NCBI GenBank assembly: GCA_035556135.1
Contig: DATMFO010000005.1
Location: forward strand, 186,001 to 250,000
Origin: ZC4RG30 sp035556135
Lineage (GTDB): Bacteria; Pseudomonadota; Gammaproteobacteria; Steroidobacterales; Steroidobacteraceae
Direction of reading: 5' to 3'
Length of the DNA stretch: 64,000 nucleotides
Shown: positions 44,780 through 52,768 of the stretch, in pieces
Numbering within the stretch: the first letter of the stretch is position 1
Layout of the letters: every line of letters begins with the position of its first letter
Made by a program: the position numbers and the translations under genes
The notes under the pieces: model-generated
What the model was told of the DNA's origin: nothing
What the model saw: the letters and a program-made list of their open reading frames with translations, nothing else
Database searches by the model: none

Positions 44780-47700
44780 GTGTCCAAATATCTTGCGTCT
44801 GCGCCATTCCTGCGGGCGTCTGTCGTCGCATTGTTCGGGGTGGCTGCCCTGACTGGATTTCCGGCTGCCGCAATGGCGGGGCAGGCTGCAGCGAGCGATG
44901 ACGAAGAAGAAGAGCTCGAGGAGGTGCAGGTCACGGGCACGCGAATCATCTCGCCCAACACCACCGCCACCAACCCCATCACTTCCATCACTGCGGAAGA
45001 GATGGCGCGCCTGGGCATTGTGAACGTCGCCGACGCGCTGACGGTCCTGGTGCCACAGAACATCTCCACCTACCAGCCCTCGCTGGTGGGCGATGACCAG
45101 GCGGGGTTTGGCGGCGGTGGCATGGAGGGCGTCGACCGCGGCTCCTACTTCATTGGCAATACCATTGCCAACCTTCGCGGCATGGATCCGGCCTTCGGTT
45201 CCCGCACGCTGACACTGGTCAACGGTCGGCGCGTGGTTTCCACCTCCAACCAGGCAGATGTGGTCGACCTGAACATCATTCCCTCGAACCTGCTCGAGCG
45301 CATGGACGTGGTGACCGGTGGCGCATCGGCAACATATGGTTCAGGCGCCATGGCTGGTGTGGTCAACCTGGTGCTCAACAACCGCCTCCAGGGCATCAAC
45401 CTGGACATGGACTACAACATCAACGAGGCCGGCGACGGCGGCAGTCCGCACATAGCCCTGTCGGCAGGCACGAGACTGCTCGACGGAAGAGCCCACATGC
45501 TTGTTGGTGCCGAGTGGCGAAAGCAGAACCCGATCCTCAACTGTGCCGAGGCGCGCAAGTGGTGCGAAGAGGCACGGTACATGTTTGGCAACAGCAGTGG
45601 CGGCGCCAGCGCCCTCGATGCACGCCTTGTCCCGCAGGTCGGCTTCGAGGACTACCCGGCCCGCTTCCAGATGGGCAACGTGCGCTACAGCCAGTTTGCG
45701 CCCACCGGCACGCTCCTCCGCGATGACGTGTCCATCACGTCCAACTACCGTTTCGATGAATTCGGTACCGAGATGAGTGAGTACGCACTGGGCTACCGCG
45801 GCGGCGGCTCCACCAGCAACGTGATGAACGGCGACGGGCCGTTGATGACCTCGGCTTCCACCCTGCGCCCGGACACGGAAAGCGGCTCCCTGTTCACCAA
45901 CTTCGAATACGACCTCACACCCACCACCACGGCCTCGCTGCAGCTGACCTACGGCAAGACCGACAACATGAATCGCAACAGGTACACCCAGGGCAGCTAC
46001 TGCACGCGCTTCGATGCAAACGTGGCTACCGCCCAGCGTGGCACCAACGCGGCCGCCGGACAGAGCCTGGGATTCGGCATCGCGGCAGCCGGCATCCGTC
46101 TGGATACGGGCGGCAGCTACGGCGGCTTCTTCAATCCGCGTTCCACCGCCCACTTCCCGACCAACACCAACAACCAGATGAGCGTGGCGTTCGCCAAGTT
46201 CATCGGCATGCTGCCGGAGAACAGCACCGCTACAACGGGCGGAAGCTTCAGTTTTGCCAGCGGCAACGGTTTCGAGAATGCCGCCCAGGTCCTCGCAGGC
46301 ACTCCTGGTACTCCCAGAAGGGGAGTCAGTTTCCCGTTCTACATGCCGGTGGAGCTGTCGCCAAGTCCGCCTCAATTCGACTTCAACAACAATGCCATTG
46401 GCGAGTGGGTCAAGGTACGCCTCAACGACTGGCAGCCGAGCAACCCCAACTACACGGCGGAGTTCCCCACTGCGGAATTCTGGGTCCTGGACAAGATCAC
46501 CCTGACAGTGGGTTTCGACCAGGGCACGGCCACTGTGCTTCCGGAGCTCGGCCCCAATGCGTATGCGTTCCTGAACAACCTGAGCGAAGATGCGCTCTAC
46601 CAGGTGGCCAATGCGTTCGGCAACATGCCCGCCGCGATCGGCTCGACCCAGAACGCCATTTCAGGCGGCCTCTACGGCGACAACCCCTGCAACGGTTCCA
46701 CTGGCATCCGCAAGGTCTGGAACCCGCAATTGCAGCAGTACACGGAATCAAGCACCGAGCGCTGGTCCGTGCAGGGCGGTATCAAGGGCCGGTTCGGCAG
46801 TGACTGGCGCTGGGACCTGTCGGCCTATTACGGCACCAACGAGAGCACCTCGCGGCAGCACAACGTCGCCACCAACCTCCGCCTGGCCTTTGCCATGGAT
46901 GCAGTGGTGGATACGCGGGTCGACTCGCTGGGCAATCCGGTCAATCCAGAAACCTTCGGAACGCCGATCTGCCGCGTCGTGCGCGATGGTTCGCCGGTGC
47001 TGGATGTGCAGGGACGTCCGCTTTCCAATCCCGAGTCCCTCGCGGCGCTGGCGGCAAGCTGCAAGCCCATCAACATCTTCGGCAATGTCTATTCGGATTC
47101 CGCCTACTTCGAAGATCCCGAGGGCAACCAGTACACGGTTAACGGTGTTCCCGTGTTCTACAATGCGCGCGACCTGCAGCAGCAGGCCATCGACTACTCC
47201 TTTGTCGAGGCGCGATCGGCCGGCCGCACCACCCGTAGCAACATTTCCTTCACTACTTCCGGCACGCTGTGGGGGGGCTGGGGCGCGGGTCCCATGCGGG
47301 GTGCTTTCACCCTCGACCTGAGCCAGGACACCAACAACAATGCGGGCACAAAGGGCGACGCCTACCTGCGGGCCGACCTGACCAACTCCTGGCAGGACGC
47401 CTTCGGCGGCAAGACGCGGCAGCTGGAACCTTCGATGGAGGTCAACATGCCCATCGTCTCCGGCGTAGAGGGCATGGAGCTGCTTTCGCTGGGTGCAACC
47501 TACCGCTACGGCCTCTACAACGTGAAGGGCGGCGCTGGCACCACGGGCCAATCCGCTACACAGAAGACGCCAAGCTGGCGGATATCGGCGGAGTACGCCC
47601 CGTTTGACTGGATGCGCTTCCGCACCACACGGTCGCGCGACATGCGCGCCGGCGGCTATCGCGAACTGTTCATCTACCAGCCGGGCCAGCCCGACCAGTT

Positions 47701-48850
47701 CTCGGTAACGAACCCCTGGCGTACGCGTACGGCCACCAGCATTTCCAACCAGCAGGAGCGCTTCGGCCAGATTCGCGTCGGCAACCCGGACCTCAAGCCG
47801 GAGCGTAGCGATACGCTGACCCTGGGCTTCGTGCTCTCCCCCGGCGGCTGGGCGCAGGGCATGCGCATGTCCATCGACTATTCGTCCATCAGGATCAAGG
47901 ACGGCATCACGGTACCGTTCAACGCCAATCGGCCGGTGGACAGCTGCTTTACCCAGAGCGGCGGCGTGGCACCCGAATTTGATGCGGATGGGCAGATCGC
48001 CAATCCGGGTGACCAGACCGCCTTCGATGAAAACAACCGCTATTGCCAGCAGTTGCGGTTTGCCGAGCTGCTGGACGAGCAGGGCAATCCGATACCTGGC
48101 AGCCGCAACCTGCAGGAGCTGGTGTCGTACACCTCCGCCACTCCGCAGAACGCCCTGCCGTACCAGAATCGCAGCGTGGATATCAGCCTCGGCTACAACT
48201 TCCCGCTGAGCAGGGCGTTCGAGTCCCTGCCGGGATCCCTGTCGCTCAATCTGCGTGGTACCCGGCTGCTTGAGGCATCGGGCATCCAGCACACCACCAC
48301 GCTCCTGGGTGGGGCGCTCAATACCGATCCATGCGGGGCCAAGTACGAACTGGCCGACCCGCAGAACTACACCCTCGATGGCGTCTTCCGGTTGTCGAAC
48401 AGATATAACTGCGTGAACCTGGTCGGCCAGATCCGCAGCAGCACCTTCATCCCGGGTGTGCAGGCGGCACCCACCTGGCGCGGCAATTTCAGCGCTTCCT
48501 ATCTCATGGGGGACCTGACCACCACGCTGTCGGCCCAGTACGTTGGTGCGGCAAAGCTGGACCTGCAGTGGACCGATGATCCGACCGACCCGCGCTACTA
48601 CACCGCGGAGGGCTATCTCACGAATGCCACCGTCGATGACAACAGCGTCGATCCGTACCTCAACTTTGCCCTGAACGCCTCGTACAACCTCGATGTGGGG
48701 AACCTGAAGCAGTTCCAGATCTGGGGTTCCGTCAACAACCTGTTCGACAAGGATCCGCCCTTCGCAGGCGGCGGCGTCGGCGGTGCCGCCGCGGGTTACG
48801 CGGACACCCTGGGCCGGTCCTATCGCATGGGCGTACGCCTGAAATTCTGA
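44780..48850 (+). CDS. Cassette 5: very large TonB-dependent receptor
   Basis: 1356 aa from GTG 44780. Signal peptide to about residue 35 (PAAAMAGQAA), acidic run (DDEEEELEE), TonB-box-like VQVTGTRIISPN. Plug: IANLRGMDPAFGSRTLTL, RMDVVTGGASATYGSG, AGVVNLVLNN. Barrel landmarks: LSPGGWAQGMRMSIDYSS and RSRDMRAGGYRELF. It ends MGVRLKF. Conserved cysteines match the other four. Closest relative in the array is receptor 4. It is separated from its lipoprotein gene by 69 nt with two hairpins. Confidence 0.92.
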   Translation: MSKYLASAPFLRASVVALFGVAALTGFPAAAMAGQAAASDDEEEELEEVQVTGTRIISPNTTATNPITSITAEEMARLGIVNVADALTVLVPQNISTYQPSLVGDDQAGFGGGGMEGVDRGSYFIGNTIANLRGMDPAFGSRTLTLVNGRRVVSTSNQADVVDLNIIPSNLLERMDVVTGGASATYGSGAMAGVVNLVLNNRLQGINLDMDYNINEAGDGGSPHIALSAGTRLLDGRAHMLVGAEWRKQNPILNCAEARKWCEEARYMFGNSSGGASALDARLVPQVGFEDYPARFQMGNVRYSQFAPTGTLLRDDVSITSNYRFDEFGTEMSEYALGYRGGGSTSNVMNGDGPLMTSASTLRPDTESGSLFTNFEYDLTPTTTASLQLTYGKTDNMNRNRYTQGSYCTRFDANVATAQRGTNAAAGQSLGFGIAAAGIRLDTGGSYGGFFNPRSTAHFPTNTNNQMSVAFAKFIGMLPENSTATTGGSFSFASGNGFENAAQVLAGTPGTPRRGVSFPFYMPVELSPSPPQFDFNNNAIGEWVKVRLNDWQPSNPNYTAEFPTAEFWVLDKITLTVGFDQGTATVLPELGPNAYAFLNNLSEDALYQVANAFGNMPAAIGSTQNAISGGLYGDNPCNGSTGIRKVWNPQLQQYTESSTERWSVQGGIKGRFGSDWRWDLSAYYGTNESTSRQHNVATNLRLAFAMDAVVDTRVDSLGNPVNPETFGTPICRVVRDGSPVLDVQGRPLSNPESLAALAASCKPINIFGNVYSDSAYFEDPEGNQYTVNGVPVFYNARDLQQQAIDYSFVEARSAGRTTRSNISFTTSGTLWGGWGAGPMRGAFTLDLSQDTNNNAGTKGDAYLRADLTNSWQDAFGGKTRQLEPSMEVNMPIVSGVEGMELLSLGATYRYGLYNVKGGAGTTGQSATQKTPSWRISAEYAPFDWMRFRTTRSRDMRAGGYRELFIYQPGQPDQFSVTNPWRTRTATSISNQQERFGQIRVGNPDLKPERSDTLTLGFVLSPGGWAQGMRMSIDYSSIRIKDGITVPFNANRPVDSCFTQSGGVAPEFDADGQIANPGDQTAFDENNRYCQQLRFAELLDEQGNPIPGSRNLQELVSYTSATPQNALPYQNRSVDISLGYNFPLSRAFESLPGSLSLNLRGTRLLEASGIQHTTTLLGGALNTDPCGAKYELADPQNYTLDGVFRLSNRYNCVNLVGQIRSSTFIPGVQAAPTWRGNFSASYLMGDLTTTLSAQYVGAAKLDLQWTDDPTDPRYYTAEGYLTNATVDDNSVDPYLNFALNASYNLDVGNLKQFQIWGSVNNLFDKDPPFAGGGVGGAAAGYADTLGRSYRMGVRLKF

Positions 48851-48890
48851 TCCGGCAATTACCGGACCGGGCGGGGGGAAACCCGCCCGG
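48851..48890 (+). promoter_or_regulatory. Intercistronic hairpins, cassette 5
   Basis: A small stem TCCGG/CCGGA (48851-48866) is followed by CCGGGCGGG (48867-48875), a 6-nt loop, and CCCGCCCGG (48882-48890). No T-tract follows. Confidence 0.7.
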
Positions 48891-48919
48891 CACAGAACAA
48901 CGATTTCTTGGGGGAATTC

Positions 48920-51124
48920 ATGAATCCGAAGATCCACTACTCCACGCTCCTGGCGGGCGCGCTGCTTGGCCTTGTACTTGCGGGCTGCGATTCCATCGTC
49001 ACCGCTGACGAGGATCCCTATGCCAATCTTCCGCCCGTCACGAAGGTGCTCGACGGCAAGGTCATCGGCCTGGGCTCGCGTCGGTCCGTCACCCTGGGTT
49101 ACGACGGCAACATCGCACACCAGAAGAGTTTCATTGCCGCCGCGCCGTACGAGGCGAACGCTGGTCTTGCCGAAGTGCCTTTCTCCTTCGGCTCGCTGCC
49201 GGCCGGCACAGCCTACGACATCCAGATCATCCAGAATCCCTTTGGCAAGACCTGCGAGGTTGTCAGTGGCGGGGTCGGTGAGGTCAGCGCCACGGCGGAG
49301 GTCCCGGATATTGTCGTGGAGTGCGTCAACTCGCTGCCGCGTTTTGATCTGGTCGTCAGCCTCCCTGCCGACCCCGCCCTGTTCACCGGCCTCACGGGCG
49401 CCAGAGTGCAGTTGCGGACGGAGGAAGAATGGATTGACCGGGAGGTGACGCCGGGCCAGACAGAGGTCGTATTCGAGGACGTGCTGATGAACGCCAGCAC
49501 CGAGCTCAATCCCTTCACCTGGACGGTGACGGCCAATACCACCGAGAACAACACCACCAGCAAGTGCATCGTTACGAATCCCCAGGGCAATGTCACGGCC
49601 AATGCCAACGTCGTCACGCCCAGGGTCGGCAATCCATTGGCGCCGACGCAGTCGGCCTGCAGGTTCAAGGTAGCGGGCAACATCGGGTATAGCGCTCCCG
49701 CCGGGACGGTCTATTCCCCCACTGCCATAGATGGGCTGGAACTGCAGCTGCGCAATGTCAAAGGCGTAGTGATCGAGACGCTGCCCGTTGCGACCTGCAC
49801 GCCTGCGACGGCCACGACGACCTGTCCGTACGAGTTCGCGATAGCGTCCCGCAGCGATGTTCGCAGCATCTATGACGTTGCCGTATCCAGGCATCCCACC
49901 GGACAGTTCTGCGTCGTGGCCAAAGGCGGCAGCGCCTTCCTGTATGTCGCGGCGGTGACGGGCAATCCCGCTGACGCACTTGACCTGAACGTACGTTGCC
50001 GTGCCCTGCCTGACACGGCCAGGCAGCTGTCGGGAGTCTTCCGGCTGCAGAGTTCGACCTGGACGCCGAACATCACTAATCCGGTACCGGTGAAGGTCGA
50101 CTGGACGCCCTTCGATCTGTCCACGCACAACTACGGCAGCAGCAACATGATTGCCTTCTACGAGAACGGAACGTTCCTGTACGGCACCCATGCGGGAACG
50201 GCTGGCAATCCTGCCTTTTCCAGCAACAACCTTCACGTTCAGGTGGAGCACGGGTTCTACGATTACGACCCGGTTGCCGCAAAGATCCGGTTCACGATGG
50301 TCACCGATACAAACCCGAGCACTACGTACCCGTCAGGCTTCGGGAAGGGTCCGGCTGTTCCCGGCAGTCCGAATGCAGTCCTCTCCACGACGCCTGGACT
50401 CAGCGCGACTCCAGGTCGACTGACGGCGAACGGCAGCGATCATCCTTCCATGTCCGCTGTCACCTTCGGCACGGTGAGCACCGCCCTGGGCAATGTGCGA
50501 ACCATCACCGGCGAGTTCGGCTCCGATGGGACCACGCCGACCAATAACAGGCTGTCCTGGCTGCTGCAGGAGCCGGTGCACGCCATGGGAGAGATGACTG
50601 GTGCATGGATCTCGCAGGATTCGCGTCGCCTCTGGACCTGGGACAAGCGCAGCGACTATGGCCTGGCGGTCGCGGTCTTCGGGGGCGCTGCCAGCATGAA
50701 TGATGCATGCTTCGAGCTGTCGGCGAATGAGGGGGCCAGTGGGTTCTACGTGCGGCGCCCGTCGAACGATGGCTGCTATCCGTTCAGCCGCCCGCAGGTG
50801 CCGCGCCCCGCCGGCAGCGCCGGCTTCCAGTTCGGGTTGACGGAGATCGCCGACTTCCAGGCGCCAGTCATGGGTATCGCCTTGGGCTTTGTTGGCAGGA
50901 TTCCCGGCGGCAATCCCATCGCGGTTACCGATACGCGTCCCCCATCGCCGAACTTCTACCAGGTTGGTCCACCGGGCAGCTTCCCGTTCGATGGTTCGCT
51001 CTTTACGCAGCCAGCAGAACCATTCACCAGCTGGTGCGATACGGAAATCCTTGGCATCCGGCCGACGCTCAACGGTGAGCCGGTAGACTATCCATTCTAC
51101 TTCTGCCGGTCGATCGCGCCCTGA
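48920..51124 (+). CDS. Cassette 5: predicted lipoprotein partner (family B5)
   Basis: 734 aa from ATG 48920 after TTGGGGGAATTC. Lipobox LAGC (Cys23), Asp at +2 (CDSIVTADED). Ig-like module KVLDGKVIGLGSRRSVTL with AYDIQIIQNPFGKTCEV; second module VVFEDVLMNAS and SKCIVTNPQGN. The family domain has FLYGTHAG, VEHGFYDYDP, MTGAWISQDSRRLWTWD, MNDACF, GCYPFSRP, PPSPNFYQVGPPG, WCDTEILGIR and YFCR. It resembles B4 in the YDVAVSRHPTGQFCVV section. The C5 small lipoprotein lies 70 nt downstream past a large hairpin. Confidence 0.82.
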   Translation: MNPKIHYSTLLAGALLGLVLAGCDSIVTADEDPYANLPPVTKVLDGKVIGLGSRRSVTLGYDGNIAHQKSFIAAAPYEANAGLAEVPFSFGSLPAGTAYDIQIIQNPFGKTCEVVSGGVGEVSATAEVPDIVVECVNSLPRFDLVVSLPADPALFTGLTGARVQLRTEEEWIDREVTPGQTEVVFEDVLMNASTELNPFTWTVTANTTENNTTSKCIVTNPQGNVTANANVVTPRVGNPLAPTQSACRFKVAGNIGYSAPAGTVYSPTAIDGLELQLRNVKGVVIETLPVATCTPATATTTCPYEFAIASRSDVRSIYDVAVSRHPTGQFCVVAKGGSAFLYVAAVTGNPADALDLNVRCRALPDTARQLSGVFRLQSSTWTPNITNPVPVKVDWTPFDLSTHNYGSSNMIAFYENGTFLYGTHAGTAGNPAFSSNNLHVQVEHGFYDYDPVAAKIRFTMVTDTNPSTTYPSGFGKGPAVPGSPNAVLSTTPGLSATPGRLTANGSDHPSMSAVTFGTVSTALGNVRTITGEFGSDGTTPTNNRLSWLLQEPVHAMGEMTGAWISQDSRRLWTWDKRSDYGLAVAVFGGAASMNDACFELSANEGASGFYVRRPSNDGCYPFSRPQVPRPAGSAGFQFGLTEIADFQAPVMGIALGFVGRIPGGNPIAVTDTRPPSPNFYQVGPPGSFPFDGSLFTQPAEPFTSWCDTEILGIRPTLNGEPVDYPFYFCRSIAP

Positions 51125-51133
51125 GCTTGAGGA

Positions 51134-51171
51134 TCACTGCACCCGGCACCTAATCGTGCCGGGTGCAGTGA
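51134..51171 (+). terminator. Long perfect hairpin after B5
   Basis: TCACTGCACCCGGCAC (51134-51149), loop CTAATC, GTGCCGGGTGCAGTGA (51156-51171): 16 perfect base pairs. There is no T-run, and the small lipoprotein gene begins 23 nt later. It may act as a partial terminator or as an RNA-stabilising element between B5 and C5. Confidence 0.65.
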
Positions 51172-51194
51172 GCTGAATGACTGGAGGAACCCTG

Positions 51195-51674
51195 ATGGCG
51201 ACTCCAATCTCATCCGTTCACCCAATGCGGTTCGTACTCGGAGGCATTGGTATCCCGCTGCTCGCCGCGGGATTGACGGCTTGTGCCACTGTGCAGGACG
51301 GTGCCCTTCCTGTCAGCCTGTCCACGCCCGAAAACGTGGGACTTCAGCAGGGGCGGGTGACAGTAGTGGTTGTGGACGAGCTGGGCATCATCATGCCTCG
51401 CATGCGCGTGAACATGTCCTGGGAAGAGCCCTCGTTCTACCGCACCAGTTCATTCACGAACTGGGCGGGCGAGGTGACTTTCTCGGGAGTGCCCCAAGTT
51501 GCGGAAATCAGCATCGACCACCCTGGAGGCATCTACACCCGCACCCTGCTGATCCCGCAACGCGGCCGGCCGGAGTTGCGCGTGATGGTGGACACCATGG
51601 GTGAGGGCGAATTGATGAGGGAGCGCGAAAGGGCCCGGATGCAGCCTCAGGGGGCCGCACCAGCGTCACGATAG
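51195..51674 (+). CDS. Small lipoprotein with carboxypeptidase-regulatory/CnaB-like domain (C5)
   Basis: 159 aa from ATG 51195, chosen by the GGAGGAAC site before it. Lipobox LTAC with Cys30 and Ala at +2 (outer-membrane type). The mature domain matches C4 closely: GRVTVVVVDELGIIMPRMRV, WEEPSFYRTSSFTNWAGEV, FSGVPQVAEISIDHPGGIYT and LLIPQRGRPELRVMVDTMG. Charged C-terminal tail. The C4/C5 pair shows that the third gene duplicated with cassettes 4 and 5 only. Confidence 0.78.
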   Translation: MATPISSVHPMRFVLGGIGIPLLAAGLTACATVQDGALPVSLSTPENVGLQQGRVTVVVVDELGIIMPRMRVNMSWEEPSFYRTSSFTNWAGEVTFSGVPQVAEISIDHPGGIYTRTLLIPQRGRPELRVMVDTMGEGELMRERERARMQPQGAAPASR

Positions 51675-51683
51675 GCCCTTTTT

Positions 51684-51713
51684 CAGACAGCCGGCGCGGT
51701 TCCGATATATAAT
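51684..51713 (+). promoter_or_regulatory. Candidate sigma-70 promoter of prs
   Basis: CAGACA (51684-51689, four of six to TTGACA), 18-nt spacer, TATAAT (51708-51713, perfect -10). Start of transcription expected near 51720, about 30 nt before the prs start. Confidence 0.6.
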
Positions 51714-51750
51714 TGGAAGTTCCCCAGCGATTTCAGCAGGTTAGCTTCCC

Positions 51751-52704
51751 GTGGATGGCCAGTCGATGGCGCTCTTTACGGGCAACGCCAATCCGGCGCT
51801 TGCCCACGATATTGCGCGGCACCTCATGGTGCCGCTCGGCCGCTCCGCTGTGGGGCGTTTCAGTGACGGCGAGGTCAATGCCGAGCTGATGGAAAACGTG
51901 CGCGGGCGCGATGTGTTCATCGTGCAGCCCACGTGTCCGCCCACCAACGACCACCTGATGGAACTGCTGGTGATGATCGATGCCTGCCGCCGTGCCTCGG
52001 CCGCGCGCATCACCGCGGTCATTCCCTATTTTGGCTATGCCCGGCAAGACCGCCGCCCCCGCGGCGCGCGTTCGGCCATCACGGCCAAGCTGGTGGCGAA
52101 CATGATTTCCGGCGCCGGCGCCGATCGCGTGCTCACCGTCGACCTGCATGCCGACCAGATCACCGGCTTCTTCGACATCCCCGTCGACAATGTCTACGGT
52201 TCGCCGGTGCTGCTGGGCGATGCCTGGAAGCAGGGCTACAAGAACATGATGGTGGTGTCGCCCGACGTGGGCGGCGTGGTGCGCGCCCGCGCGCTGGCCA
52301 AGCAGCTGGACGACGTGGACCTCGCCATCATCGACAAGCGCCGCCCGCGCGCCAATGAAGTGAAGGTGATGAACATCATCGGCGACGTGCGGGATCGCAG
52401 CTGCATCCTGATCGACGACCTGGTGGATACCGCCGGCACGCTGTGCCAGGCGGCCGAGGCGCTGAAGGAACAGGGCGCGCTGAAGGTGGTGGCCTACATC
52501 ACCCACCCGGTGCTCTCGGGCAAGGCGGTGGAGCGCATTTCCGCCTCCGCCCTCGATGAGCTGGTGGTGACCGACACCATTCCGCTGTCTGCCGCTGCGA
52601 AGGCCTGCGGACGCATCCGCGTGCTGTCGGTGGCGGGCCTGCTGGCCGAGACCATCCGCCGCGTGCGCGATGAGGAGTCGGTCAGTTCGATGTACATCGA
52701 CTGA
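51751..52704 (+). CDS. prs: Ribose-phosphate pyrophosphokinase
   Basis: Makes PRPP from ribose 5-phosphate and ATP for nucleotide, His and Trp synthesis; cytosolic hexamer. 317 aa from GTG 51751 (ATG 51766 is an alternative), full family length. Diagnostic stretches: GRFSDGEVNAELMENVRGRD, VIPYFGYARQDRRPR, the catalytic loop and metal site DLHADQITGFFD, SPDVGGVVRARA, IIDKRRPRAN, and the PRPP-binding loop ILIDDLVDTAGTL. First gene of the conserved prs-rplY-pth-ychF block. Confidence 0.97.
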   Translation: MDGQSMALFTGNANPALAHDIARHLMVPLGRSAVGRFSDGEVNAELMENVRGRDVFIVQPTCPPTNDHLMELLVMIDACRRASAARITAVIPYFGYARQDRRPRGARSAITAKLVANMISGAGADRVLTVDLHADQITGFFDIPVDNVYGSPVLLGDAWKQGYKNMMVVSPDVGGVVRARALAKQLDDVDLAIIDKRRPRANEVKVMNIIGDVRDRSCILIDDLVDTAGTLCQAAEALKEQGALKVVAYITHPVLSGKAVERISASALDELVVTDTIPLSAAAKACGRIRVLSVAGLLAETIRRVRDEESVSSMYID

Positions 52705-52768
52705 AGTTTTCGAAGGTGGTGCGCGCTGGTCGCGACGCGCACCGTGTTGCAACTGTGTGGAGATCATC

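Larger units (their letters stand above)
15954..51674 (+). repeat. Tandem array of five TBDR-lipoprotein cassettes
   Basis: Five paralogous gene pairs in one orientation: 15954-22537, 22819-29084, 29356-35550, 35880-42718 and 44780-51124. Small third genes follow at 42952 and 51195. By eye, receptors 2 and 3 resemble each other most, as do 4 and 5; number 1 is the outlier. Only the 4/5 pair carries the third gene. This suggests stepwise tandem duplication of whole cassettes. The single interruption is an antisense methyltransferase-like gene at 43466-44278. Confidence 0.9.

Noticed and set aside
46748..50251. 3.5 kb open frame on the minus strand across receptor 5 and B5
   Set aside because: Antisense frames stay open in high-GC genes with strong codon bias. 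The translation is low-complexity (R, G, A, V, H rich) with no motif; the plus-strand genes have clear signal peptides and domains.
20063..51124. Partner lipoproteins as true SusD/RagB homologues
   Set aside because: They look beta-rich with Ig-like modules; the helical TPR-type SusD signature is not visible.
15954..51674. FecI/FecR-type sigma and anti-sigma control of the array
   Set aside because: No sigma or anti-sigma genes nearby and no STN domain between signal peptide and TonB box in any of the five receptors.
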